From NCBI GenBank assembly GCA_034509495.1, contig CM067507.1, forward strand, positions 34,899,460-34,963,459: a stretch of 64,000 bases of DNA. Reading direction: 5' to 3'. The notes beneath the pieces are model-generated. The model did not search any database. It saw only the letters and a program-made list of their open reading frames with translations, and was not told where the DNA came from. The stretch comes from Acestrorhynchus altus. Lineage: Eukaryota; Chordata; Actinopteri; Characiformes; Acestrorhynchidae. Numbering within the stretch: the stretch's first letter is position 1; each line of letters begins with the position of its first letter. A program made the translations under genes and the position numbers. Of this stretch, positions 24,849 through 38,524 are shown in pieces.

Positions 24849-27800
24849 GCCTGCCTGCCTGCCTGTCTGTCTGTCTGTCTGTCTGTCTCTATATGTATAT
24901 GTAGGTAGGTAGATTGATATGGGCCTTTACTGTTATGTAATAATGTCCTGTTCCTTTTGTTCTGCCCTGTTGCTGCATTGACCTCATATTGTCTATGAAT
25001 CCAAGTTGAGATTATTAAACCTTTCAGGTCAGTGGTTGATAGGACGTTCTACTAACGTTTTAACCCTTGACCTCTATATTCAGTCTCCAGTGAGGCTGTA
25101 GAACACTTTTGTGTTTATAGTGGATGGATGGATAGTGTGATTTATTGCTGTTTAACAAACAAGGAAACTGCTTGATTCATTTTAAGCCATATCGCCCACC
25201 CCTAAGGCATTAAATAAAGCATAGCTCTGTGTTTTAACACTAAATAGCTGTCCACATATAGTTAAATGACCCTTTGTGGGCTGTGTGGGTTTCCCAGACT
25301 AAATGATTTCCTTCATACAGCCGAGGCTGGCCTGTGAACACTGGGCCGTATTTATCAGACATCAGAGAATGGGGCTGATTTTGAATCAGGGCCGTTCTAT
25401 TTCGATAACCCGGCTCTTTCAAGATCAGTGTTTTTTGATATAATTTACTTGAACATATAACGTTCCAACATTCCTGTATTCCTCCCAGTCAGTTTTCCCA
25501 GTCTAACGGCAGCAAACTGTCACATGTGTCTACTTGAGGTTTTTCTTTCTCGTTCATTTTTAATAATTACAAAATAACCTTTCAGTGGCGTAACGACTGA
25601 CCTACTACTAATGAAGTGTTCAGTCTGAACATCTATTTTAGATGATGTGGTTCATTAGGAGCCACCTTAGATGTTTTTTCCCAACAAGCTTGAAGAACAT
25701 ACACATTTCATAATCAGGACGAAACATTGTCCAAAAAAAATTTTATGGTGCAAAATATTAAGCCACCTTTAACACACTGTGAAACAGTATTAATGGTCCA
25801 GAATTAGATGGAATAAACTATTGTTACATAAACATTCATTAAAACGTTTGTTCTCTTGTAAAATCATCAAAATGTGCATCAGCTTCATCAAATATTTGAA
25901 TATAAGCAACTTTCCAAATTAAAACCAATAATGAATAACTTCATTTCCAATAATGAATAACATAAGTTTCCACTGGTGTTCTGTAACTAGATTATTCTGA
26001 AACCCATCAGACACAGTCAGCGGTGTTATTGGGTGAAGTTCCCAAACATGACTTAATATTTAGATCCTAGTAGTCTTGACAATTCCAGCTTTTCCCAGCG
26101 TCGCTCCCAGCTCATTATAACTGATAGGCCTGTAACGATATTATCAACTTATCAGATCATATATGACAATATTGTCTTTTTTGCTGACTCATTATGTCTG
26201 TGTTAGCAAAGAGTGCACATTAACGTGATGGAGCTGGACTACAAATGCAAATTACAAGTTAAAAGGGTGTCATTGCATGATTATCTTAAAAAATATGGAA
26301 AATATATTATAATATTAAAAACATTTGTCTTAAACCGACATAAATATCATGTAAAGCTGCGTTAGCCTTGTGACTGTGGCACAAAAACATGTCCTGCCTG
26401 ACTGACTATATGATTTAAAGTTGAGTACATTTGATTCTTCTCCAAACTGTAGTTTCCTCTGAAACATCTAAGAGTTAAGTATCTCTAAACTGGTGCTTAA
26501 AGTCTGGGAAGCCCATCTACAGGCAGCTTTACAGCCTCAGCCCTGTTCTTATCTACAGTTTCTACCTCTGTTCAAGCACTCATGCTCTCTTCATGGTTTT
26601 TTCCATCAGCAACATGGAAACAATCAACCAGTCAGAGGGGGAACACTATCGAGGACCAATCCACCAACACAGAAACCACCAAGCCCACCTATGGCAGGGC
26701 GCGGCACTCTGGGGTGAGCAGTGGAAATACAACGTTTATTATTCTGAACTCTGTCCTGAAACCAGCTTTTACTATTGTATTGATGTCCTGCGATCCTCTG
26801 TAGCACATCGAGCCTAGAGTCGAGTCCAATTCCGATCCGATATTTGTGTTTCCATTTGGAATAGTCACACAAATATGGTAGGATGTTGGCTTCCAGTGTT
26901 GGGGCAGTGTGACTGTATTCTTGTCTGAGCATATTGTAGATATTGTATATGTGCTTCTAATGAAAATTTCTTTTTTTAAGCCATTAAAATTGACCTTTTT
27001 TCACAGTTAAACAGACATTAAATGCATTTAAGCAGACTGTAAGCATTTAAGCAGCCTCTGGCCTTTATTTACAGCATGATTGTTATGCTGATGACCTTTA
27101 AACTGTCAGTGTTTCCGAGTAATCCTAATTGTCACACCCATTTAGTCACAGTGTTGCATATTTAGCTGCGCTGTTGTCACTTTGCAGTCATAGCTGTATC
27201 AGGTATTTATCTGTAATTCCAGTCCAAATGCAATTTATTCCAACCGAGCAGGACAGATTCAGGGGAATGTGATGTGTAATAATGTCTGTTTATCTGTCTG
27301 TCACTCACACAGGCGTAACACTCCCTATAAAACTCTTGAACCAGTAAAACCCCCAACAGTGCCCACCGACTACATGACCAGCCCTGCTCGCCTGGGGAGT
27401 CAACACAGCCCGGGACGCACTGCCTCCCTCAACCAGAGACCCAGAACCCACAGGTAACACACACTAACACGTCCTTCAATACAGTGTCCACACACTGCAA
27501 GCCTTTACGTGTGATTATCTTCATTATTTTGAGCTTTGAGTTGATTTATTATTTTAATTACCGTATTTTCTGGACTATAAGCCGCTACTTTTTTTTCCTC
27601 GCTTTAAATCATGTGGCTTATAATGATGTGCAGCTTTTTCTTCTTATATATGTTATTTTCCACTTTTTAATTTTTATTTTTTTTACTTTGCGGGTGCGGC
27701 TTATTTTCCGGTGCGGCTTATATTCTGAAAAATACGGTAATTTATTTAAAATCTTGTCCTAAACGTCGTCTCCCCCCCAGTTTGGAATTGCCAATAACCC

Positions 27801-29735
27801 AACCCCTTTAGGACTCTCACTCTATCACATATAAAGCTCACAACAATAGAAGGGTAAAGACAAGCACACGCTTCCTCTGATACACGTGAAGCCACCATTG
27901 CTGGACAACCAACGTGGAGTGAACACCATCTACTCACCCAGATTTTGCTTTCTTGGACTCTGGCTGCTAATGGCAAGCAGCACGACCTGGGATTTGAACC
28001 TGTGCTCCTCGGATCATGGTGCTAGTACATTCACATTAACAATGTCAAGATCAGCTGTCACATTGTCAAAAAGTGAAAAATGTGTTAATGTGTGTGCAGT
28101 GTGGAATAGTCTGGAATGTGCTGCTGTGCTGCAGACAGGTGTCAGGGTGCTTTTGTTCCGTATCTTCCCTCCCGTCACTTTACCCCCCGTGTTATTACCT
28201 CCTCTGACACTGAGCTGATTCACCTGTCAGCAGACCCCTGCGCACTTCCCGCATGGATCTGTGCGTGTCGCACACGTGTGCACATCTTCTGTTCCTCTTC
28301 TTCAGCCGAAACCTCTCTGCGTGCTGACAGATCCTGCCGGCGTGTTGAAAGCATACGAGTCAGCTTCTAAACCACACTGAGCTCTGATGGCATTAAGTCA
28401 GAATGTCTGAGTATATGAGCTCCTCCTGTTCCAGGCATGAGCGCTGCTTTGGAGACACACTGAGCATGAACGAATGCATTCAGCTTCTTTAAAGTGGCCT
28501 CCATTGCTGGCACAGATGTGCAAATGCACAGTCTAGTGCCTGTAGAGAAGTACTGCCAATAGAATTGGACTCTGTGGGGCAGATACATATGAATCTATTG
28601 GCATCGTGCCTAATGTCAGACATTGGTTAGAGGGTTATAAAGCCCCGAGCATTGAGCTGTGGAGCAGTGGAACTTCTCTGGAATGATGGTCATCCAGGAC
28701 ATTTGGGAGGGTGGGGAGGTGATCATCATGCAGACACCTGTTAGTTCAATATTTCTTCTGAAATCAAGGCTATTAAAGAGTTAAAACTGTTTTTCTTGGA
28801 GTCACTGTCTCTACCGGCCAGGCAGGGCTTTCTACTAGATTTTGGAGCATTGCTGTGAGGATTTGATTGCATTCAGCTCCACCCACTCATCCCAAAATCC
28901 ACAACTCCCCACAAGTACTGAATGAAGCATCATCAATTCACAGACCACAGTTCCACTTTGCACCCGTTTAACCCACACCTGACATGAGTTCATGTTATGC
29001 TCTAGCCGTTCCTATTGTATTGGCAGTACTTGTGGCTGCACCTTAAAGCACAGGAGAGATTTGGACATGCAGTGTATCGAGCACATCACAGGCAGTCCGG
29101 TCAGCGGTCTATACTGAACCCTGTGATCTGTAAAGTGTGTAACAGCACGTCCCTGCGTCTGCGATTACAGATCAGAATATGGCCGCACTGCTTATTCAGC
29201 TCCTGTGGCTGCTGAGTCTCAAGCTGATTCAATAAGCAGCTCAGCTTCTGTCAGACCCTCTCCTTCACCATCCCTCACTGCCACAGCGGGACCCTCTCTG
29301 TGCTTTAATTCAGCTAACGTCGTCTGATCAGTAATTGAATCTGTGTCGGAGAGATGAGCAGGTTGATACCGAGAGTTGAATTTAGAAGCACGTTTCAGAA
29401 CAGACCTGATCTGAGTGTCCTCCCGTTCCGAAGATCAGCCGATCTGTCATTTGGTTGATGGATGTCGTACGTTCTGCTTTATCCGAGTCATCAGATATGC
29501 ATTTTGTCTAATTGCAGATCCATTTGTTTGCGGTAGGATAACTATTCCGATGGTTTTCTGTCCTCCGTAAAAGTATCTGCTACAGGTGTGTAATGTTTGC
29601 TCGAATATCCGTGATGCATTTTTACAACCAAATGAAGTTTTGATGCAGAATGGAAGCTCAGGAATTGAAGATGAATGAAGGAAAATAACCAGAAACATCT
29701 GAGCTTTAAGAGTACCACTGCTGAAGGTATCAGGG

Positions 29736-29808
<73 letters not shown>

Positions 29809-30233
29809 CCAGCCTGTACAGAGGGGCTTTTCCTCTGTGTCTGTATTGTTTCTATAGTTGTGTGGAACCCCGTTAAGACCCCGCTATAGCTTTAATGAGT
29901 TCCTCTGGTGTGTAGGGCTGTGTGTGTGTGTAGGGCTGTGTGTGTGTGTAGGGCTGTTTGTGAAGTGTTCTGTGTTGGGGTGTTATGTATGGCAGTGAGA
30001 CACTGTAGGGTTTAGCTCGGCGTGATCTGTATGAATATGAATATGAATTAGTTTTACTGTGCGTGTGTGTGTGTGTGTGTGTGTGCGTGTGTTTGTGTGT
30101 GCCTGCGTATGTGTATGTATATAGGTCAGTGTCTTACATAAGCCAGTGTGGTAGACTTTCCTTGATGATACATTATATATCAATCTCTTGCTCTCTCTCT
30201 CTCGCTCTCTCTCTCGCTCTCTCTCTCTCGCTC

Positions 30234-30270
<37 letters not shown>

Positions 30271-30822
30271 TGCTCTCTCTCTCTCTGCAGTGGTAGCAGT
30301 GGTGGTAGTGGTAGTCGTGAGAACAGTGGAGGCAGCAGTATTGGCCTTCCTATTGCCGTGCCTACCCCCTCCATCCCTAACGCTGGACCAGGTGAGCTCG
30401 CGCACATACACACTCTCTCTCTCTCTCTCTCTCTCTCTAAAGTTCGGCATCAGTTTCATGCATTCAGTTATCACAGAGAATCATTCAGACATGGAACAGA
30501 AAATCCATTGACTCCAAACATCATCATAGAAACCAGCGGTGCACAGCCTGAGCCTCAGCAAGTGTTCACTGAGGTCTGAAATCAGCACATTGTGAGTCAA
30601 TGGGTTTTCAGTTCATTTAAGGCTAGTATGGTCTGTGGTTATCAGTCATATGCTTCAGAAGCAGCAGACCAGCCTGAAGAAGGCTTTCAGAATGGTGGTG
30701 TAAGATCAGCTTCTGGCTGAGAAGAGGCGAAAACTGATCCCAGATCAGGGTTTATTCAGGGTTTCATATTACCAATTCATTTTTTTCCCTTTTTGAAAGA
30801 ATGAGAACATTAATGATAGTTT

Positions 30823-30868
<46 letters not shown>

Positions 30869-33800
30869 AATGGTCAGCACTGGCTTTGGCTAAAGGTCCA
30901 CTGAATGAAACATTAAAGAGAGACGGAGTGTTGTTGTAACAGTGCCCAGATGATATTTGTCCATATCAAACACACACACACACCGCAACACATGCCCCGC
31001 AGTAATGGCATTAGGCAGCAGACCAAACGGGCACAATCAAATCACAATCGTTTGTGTGCTGTGAGGTGAGAATGAAGCTCATGTTTAATCGGCCCTGATG
31101 CGTCCGACTCCCTCCAGAGGTTGTTTAACCTTTCCCGCCTCTCCGGCGGAGTTGATGTCTAAACTCAGTCAGCCAGTTGTTTATTTGTGGAGAAGAGCTT
31201 TGGATAACCGGTACACTGCAGCAGAACTTCACTGGTGTTTGAGGAGTTCTAAAGTGGAGCAGAGTCAGTGCCGTGGTTTATCCTTCACTTTCAGCCACGC
31301 CATAATGGCCTGTTTTCTCGGAGAGAGGTGCCGGTGAGAAGTAGGCCACTGCTCTGAGGAGGGCACAAGGACAGGTGGAGGGAGAGGAAAAGGGAAAAAA
31401 ACAGCAGTGTGGTAGAGCTAAGCTGGCTGGAGGATGGGAGAATAAAGATAGACGGCGAGAAGAAAGGATATGCAGAGAGATGTAAAGGTGAAGTAAGTGG
31501 TGGTGTCGGGGGACGAGGAAAGAGAAAGAGCGTGGTGGAGAAATGTTGAGACTGCCAGAGAGGAGGAAAGAAATGAATGACTAAGAGAGAAAAACGGATG
31601 TTGATGGACAGATGAAGTGTTGGAGAGGTATGTAGGTTAAACCAGTGGTAGATTGTGTTGGTCTAGCACATAAAACCCCAACGTAGCCAGTAATTGTGAA
31701 GTGAAAAGGAAATGATGGGTAGTTTTTCAGAATTTTTCCCAATAAAAATCTGAAAAGTGTGGCGTTCAACTTTGGTCTCATCTGACCAGAGCACCTTCTC
31801 CCATGTCCACACATGGCTTGTGGTAAACTCACAATGGGACGACGTATAGGTTGCTCTGAAAAACTGCTTTCTTGTTGCCAGATTTGTGGAGCACACAGCT
31901 AATAGTTGTCCAATAATGAGCTGTGGATCTCTGCAGCTCCTCCAGAGTGACCATGGGCTCCTCTAATTATTGCTCTCCTTGCCTGGCCTGTCAGGTTAGG
32001 TGGACGGAAGTGTCCTGGTAGGTTTGCAGCTGTGCCATACTCCTTCCATATTTGGAAGATGGATTGAACAGTGCTCCATAAGATGCTCGTAGCTTGGGAT
32101 CTTTTTTGATAACATACACTTCTCCACAGTGTTGTTCCTGACCTGGTTTTCACGCTGCTGTTTGGTCGATAACGTGTTCACGGAACAGCTATAGTTATAC
32201 TGAGAATGATCATTTCCCTTCACAAATACTTGGATGATAGATGGAGGGACTGAAGGATGGAGGGATAATATGGAAAGGAGAGCTGGGGAGTGAGTGGGAG
32301 AGACTCCGTGCTCCTTTTGAGAGAAGCTCAAAGCCCCCTCAGAGCCCCCTCCTCACCACACTGTCACCATGGCAACTCCCTCCGTCAGCACCGCTGGCAT
32401 CCTGTGAGTGTGTGTGAGTGTGTGTGAGTGTGTGTGAGTGTGTGTGAGTGTGTGTGAGTGTGTGTGAGTGTGTGTGAGTGTGTGTGAGTGTGTGTGAGTG
32501 TGTGTGTGTGTGATAATCAATACTGTATTTGTAAACTGTACCTTTGATCACTCCTCTGTGGGATATTGTGGAAGTGAATGTTTAGCATTTTCTTTCGCGG
32601 CAGCCAATGATGTTTGTGTTTGCATCTCTGTACTGACCGATGTGATTCTGATGTGTCCTTGCAGTTCCGTCAATGTTTGCACCTCCACCTCCTCCACCTC
32701 CTCCCATGTTTATGGGCCAGGGGCCCCTCATGTCAGGTACAGCCATAGGTGAGCCCCCAGAACTCCTCCATGGAACCGGTAAAAGCTGCGATTTACTGGA
32801 AGAATAATCTCCAGGTCTGGGCGATAAAATTGTAATTTTTTCTTTTTCTTTTAGTTTTTTTTCCCCCTCAGTATTTATATAATATTGTTTCAATATATTC
32901 TGAATAAGACTAAAATATTTTGCTTAAATGACTTCAAGTTTTGCATCAGGAAGTCATTCATTGCCTGATAAACGCAAACAATTTGTTCTCATTCATATTC
33001 AGTTTTCATTTTTAAAAAATCAGACCATTTATTGTATAAATACCATATATTCACATCCGGTACTGATAATGCAACCTTGAGTATGTGCCGATACTGATAC
33101 CAATACAATACTCTCTTCTCCTCTTAGACAAGCTGTTAATAATGGAATAATGCATTTGTGTGGATGCACTTTGCTTAACAGAGCCATCAAAATAACATTG
33201 TAGTCAAACTGTGACAAAGTACAGCTTAGTTGTACTTCAGCTTTTTACAGCAGACCTTTGAAATGATTTATTCTAATGAATCAGATCAGATTATATCTAG
33301 AGACTGATTGATATCAGTGCTGAGCTGTTAGTCGTCAGACCCCTTGTACAGTGTTTTTTCTGTGGTTTGTTCAGTGTTTACAGTAGATTGTGTTGAATTA
33401 TGGACTCTACAAACAGAAGATAAACAGACGTGATTTTAAATTATTGCTACTAGTGAAGATAAATGGTACTGAGGTTCATGAACTCTGTAGGAGTATCATG
33501 GACAGACTCTTCCAGTCCCCCAGTCTGGCAGTATTTTGGCTTCCACACCATAATTATCATTTGAATTAGTCAGTAATATCAGAAGGGAGCCCAGCGGTTT
33601 AATTATCTTATTATATTACTGTGGGGGACGATCAGGGGTATTGTATTGTTGTGATAATATCGTCCAACACAGTAATTTTCATTTAAACTCTGCCAGTGAT
33701 AAATGTGTCTCGAAAGTTACATCATCCAGAATGTCCAAAATATAACCACGTATCTCCAGGAGAAGGCAAAAACCCTTCTTATAAAATTCAAATCGGCCCA

Positions 33801-36800
33801 TTTCTACTGCTGTACAATAGTGTTGGAACAATACTTTCGTGTGTATTTTGTTTGTATATGAATGTAATACATTCATTTAGTATAAATTACTGATATTGAT
33901 TTTGGCAATATCGCCCAGCCCTAGTCATCTCGGTAAATCACAGCTTAGTCTGGTGTGTAGGTTTGGTGGTGGGGGTGGTGGTGGTTGTTGTGATGGTGGT
34001 GGGTTATCTCTTGCCTGCTCTGGTGAATACCACAGTGTGACAGACTCCAAACAGCCCTGCAATAAATACCAGAGCTTCAGAGCTTTGATGAATTTCACAG
34101 GGCACTTTGAAGCTGATGACTTCTCCAAGAGGGCTCTTCACTGTGGGCGGAGCCGACACCCAGAGAGAAGGAGCTGCGTTCAGTGCACTGATTTTCTGCT
34201 ACAAAAAAAGCAGTACTATCAAATACCTTATTATGAATGGCTGCACATTACTGCTAAGTGTAGAACGTGTTGGAGATGGTGGTCTCTGAAAAAGAAGAAT
34301 GGAAAGAAGAACGGTGTCCAAAGACAAAACTCTGAGACAGATCATCGAACTGAAAGCTCCACGGCAGTCAGTCTACATGCCCTCACCTCGCTGCCCTCCA
34401 CGGATGTTCATTAGTCTCACAGAATCTGACACCTACTGGAAAGATGTCCATTTGGATGCTCCTCATAGACAAATCCAGGGTTGCCATATTTTCAGAATTC
34501 ATTACCTGATTCGGGGAGGTCAGGCTAAAGGAGCTCATTTTCCTGAAGCAGTAGAATGTGAGGGCGTAATTGAACTTGATTGCCTCTCATATATCATCTC
34601 ATATACAATCATCCTCAAAACATTGTTGCACCCAGAAGGAAGCAAACGATTGCAGTACGTCACGCAGTTGTTTCCAGACTGTCACGGAGTCACTCAGAAT
34701 GGCATCTTCAGTGAGGAGTCCCGCTTTTGTCTTGTGGAGATGACCAATGAATCCATGTGTGGAGGCACCATGGTCGGCACCAAGATCAACGTCCAGAAGA
34801 TCTGGTGTCGCTGTGTGGGCTGCAATTTCATACAATGCCAGATCACCTTTGGTCTTCGTTACGGGCACTTTGACAGCCCAACGTTAAGCTGCATGGTATG
34901 GACCATCACAGGACACCATTAGGAACCTCTACAACTCCATGCCAACATCTGACACGTTGCGTTAACCCCGACGCCGTACTTCTGTATGTGTAGATCAATA
35001 AATATTGATCAGATCATCAATTATTAATCATTTATTGTTTGTCCTAACCTTTATCTTCCTTCCCAACAGCACTTTAATCCCACAGCTATTTGTCCGACTA
35101 TGTTTTTGATGAAGCGTGAATCTTGTTCCGTTAGTCAGATGCAACAACATGGTCAGCATTGATCTTCACTCATTAAAATCATTACTGAACCCAGTATGAA
35201 TCAAATTGTGGGTTGACTGTATCGATACACTCCTAGCTTTAATATTTCCAATTTCTTCTGCCTCAGAAAGCAGCTTAGAGTGAAGTAGCCATTGTTCTCA
35301 TCCAGCAGAAATAAAACATGCCTTCTTCAGATACATCACGACGAGAACACTTTTCAGGACCGATCCAGCATCTCGGACCCATCAGACTATACGTTGCATA
35401 AGCCTCTGCTTTCTGATGGGGTACTCTTTGGAGAATGCCAGAGGAAGCAAGCGGCCCACGTTGCTTTGTGCCAACTGTGGGGCTATTCTTCTTGAAGAAT
35501 GCTCTTGTTCCCCAAGTAGGAGCTGCTGAAAATGCGCACAGCAGCATTCCAGCAAGAACTGAAGAGGCTCTGAAGACAAAAGGCAGGCCAGCCTCTCCTT
35601 CCTGGAGTGTTCAGATGTTGCCTGATGTTTCTGCTCTTGTTCTTCTACTCCCACTCACAACTCACTACAACCCCCCGACCAGCCCCACAAAACTCCCAGC
35701 TGGATGCTGCTGTTTGTTTACCCTTATTGCAGTGATGTCATGTGATCAGAATGTTTTTGTTGCAGTGGGTGGCGGCTTGGTATGCTTGGGATTTATAGGG
35801 CTCTGAGTTTTAGACCTGCATTATGAACTTCCTAATAGTGTAATAGATTGGTGTGTGTGTGTGTGGGGGGGTGTGATGTGTATTTGTTTACCTGCATATT
35901 TCACTGTTTTTTCACAAGTATGCCTCTGAGGAGCATGTCTGCTATCTAGCACTGTAAACAGGAAATACCGCACTGAGCAAAATATATCTCTGCCACTATA
36001 CACACACTGTAGTATCCACACACACACACACAGTAATACCCACACACTCACACACACACACACCCAGGCAGTTAACGGTGAAGACAGATCTCGTAGCAGC
36101 ACGTATAAATATTTATTTCCTGATGACAACGTCAGATTGCTCACATATCGACGTGAACTTAGACTCTGGAACTCAGACCTCCTTCAGAAGCTCCTTGTTT
36201 GTTTTCACTTTGTTAGCTTAATTAAAGTGTGTGGTTTTGCTCCAACAGCCTCTATTTTAACTTCATTCAAAAGTGCATCATTTAGCAGCACGTTGTGGTT
36301 CTGTAATTCCAGACTGTAGTTCATCTGTTTCTCTGCAGACTTTATTCTCCTCCTTTCACCCTGATCTTCAATGATCAGGACCCCACAGGACCACCACAGA
36401 GCAGCTATTATGTGGGTGGTGGGTCATTCTCAGCACTGCAGTCGCACCGACATGGTGGTGGTGTGTTGGTGTGTGTTGCTGGTATGAGTGGATCAGATAC
36501 AGCAGTGCTGCTGGAGTGTTTAAACACCGTGTCCACTCACTGTTCACTCTGTTAGACACTCCTACCGAGTGTCTCCACCTTGTAGATGTAAAGCCAGAGA
36601 GAAGCAGTGACACTGGGGGTTGAAACACTCCAGAAGCACTGCTGTGTCTGATCCACTACTAGCACAAAACACACTGACACACCACCACCATGTTTGAAGT
36701 GACTTCTTATGAAAATGATTATAAAATCAAGCGATTCCAAACTTTGGTCTGCTGCTGTATATCACGGCCATATTCTTTTAAATATTCCCCGTCTCAGCAG

Positions 36801-38493
36801 AATCTCCCTCAGCCCTTTATGTTCCTCTGAGCACAGCTGAACAATGCGTGTTATTTTTCACCAGGGTGTGTCTCTTTCACGTTGAGCTGTGTGTGAGTGC
36901 CTCGGGGGACACACCCATGTGACTCAGTCCCTCATGAACCGGACAGACCCTGCAGAAGGCCAAGTCTCAGTTAATGTTTAGTCATCGTGGGCTGCAGCTC
37001 AACTGCTTCCTTTGGATTCCTTTCCTGTTGTGCTGGAAGGTTTATGTGAGGAACAGTTCAAGCCAGCAGTGCTACTGTGATAATGAGCAAAATCTATTGT
37101 TATGGAATGAGCATTTTTCCTCTTCAGCTGGAGTATTAACCCCTTAAACCAGGGACTTATTTCTGAGAGTTACATTTACAAGCTTTTATTTACAATCTAC
37201 TACAAATTATTCAGTTACTACTATTAATTAATTACTATGAGCTATTCAGTATCTACTGTGAGCTGTTTAGTATCTACTATGAGCTATTCAGTATCTACTG
37301 TGAGCTATTCAGTATCTACTGTGAGCTGTTTAATATCCACTGTGAGCAATTCAGTATGTACTATGAGCTGTTCGGTATGTACTATGAGCTATTCAGTATC
37401 TACTGTGAGCTGTTTAGTATCCACTGTGAGCTATTCAGTATCTACTATGAGCTATTCGGTATCTACTATGACCTATTCAGTATCTACTATGAGCTATTCG
37501 GTATCTACTATGACCTATTCAGTATCTACTATGAGCTATTCACCATCTACTGTGAGCTATTCAGTATCTACGATGAGCTATTCACCATCTACTGTGAGCT
37601 ATTCAGTATGTACTATGAGCTATTCACTATCTACTATGAGCTATTCACTATCTACTATGAGCTATTCAGTATCTACTATGAGCTATTCAGTATCTACAGT
37701 GACCTATTCACTATCTACTGTGAGCTATTCACTATCTACTGTGACCTATTCACTATCTACTGTGAGCTATTCACTATCTACTGTGACCTATTCACTATCT
37801 ACTGTGACCTATTCACCATCTACTGTGAGCTATTCAGTATCTACTATGACCTATTCAGTATCTACTATGAGCTATTCACTATCTACTGTGAGCTATTCAG
37901 TATCTACTGTGAGCTATTCAGTATCTACTATGAGCTATTCACTATCTACTGTGAGCTATTCAGTATCTACTATGAGCTATTCAGTATCTACTATGAGCTA
38001 TTCACTATCTACTGTGAGCTATTCAGTATCTACTATGAGCTATTCACTATCTACTGTGAGCTATTCAGTATCTACTGTGAGCTATTCAGTATCTACTATG
38101 AGCTATTCACTATCTACTGTGAGCTATTCAGTATCTACTATGAGCTATTCACTATCTACTGTGAGCTATTCAGTATCTACTGTGAGCTATTCAGTATCTA
38201 CTATGAGCTATTCACTATCTACTGTGAGCTATTCAGTATCTACTGTGAGCTATTCAGTTTAGTATCCACTATGAACTATTCAGTATCTACTATGAGTTTA
38301 ATGTTCACTATGGATAATTCAGGAATTACTGTGAATTAGTCTCTAACTGTTATGGATTATTCAAATGATTTGGTATCCATAATGAAACATTCAGAATCCA
38401 CTATAAATTATTCAGGATTCATTTAGAATAATATGAAGGCCTTTACGGTTTAATAGGTGAAGTGCCTGTGGGTTTGGGTTTTACGTAAAGTCA

Positions 38494-38524
<31 letters not shown>

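Larger units (their letters stand above)
24391..26609 (+). other. abi1 intron after the microexon
   Basis: A hAT-like element with an internal hairpin (24514-25204) fills the first third. The rest is AT-rich unique-looking sequence with no ORF of note. Confidence 0.7.
27454..30290 (+). other. abi1 intron, 2.8 kb
   Basis: It contains a short CCGTATTTTC inverted-repeat element (27562-27740), a SINE-like segment (27770-28030), a head-to-head pair of MITE halves (28440-29045), (CA)n at 29739-29805 and the (CT)n acceptor tract. No exon was seen. Confidence 0.7.
30392..32664 (+). other. abi1 intron, 2.3 kb
   Basis: It contains (CA)n at 30825-30867, a purine-rich stretch (31370-31640), a Tc1 transposase relic on the - strand (31655-32155) and a 10-bp GT-rich tandem repeat (32402-32505). 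Confidence 0.7.

Noticed and set aside
24796..24888. CRISPR-like or engineered repeat
   Set aside because: Plain tetranucleotide microsatellite without spacers.
35275..35806. Overlapping 90-123-codon ORFs on both strands
   Set aside because: No recognisable family, no consistent frame and no splice relation to abi1; possibly an old repeat.
37237..38339. Two ORFs of 341 and 327 codons on the + strand
   Set aside because: Both are read-throughs of a 21-bp satellite without stops; low complexity, no splice or start context, and in an abi1 intron.
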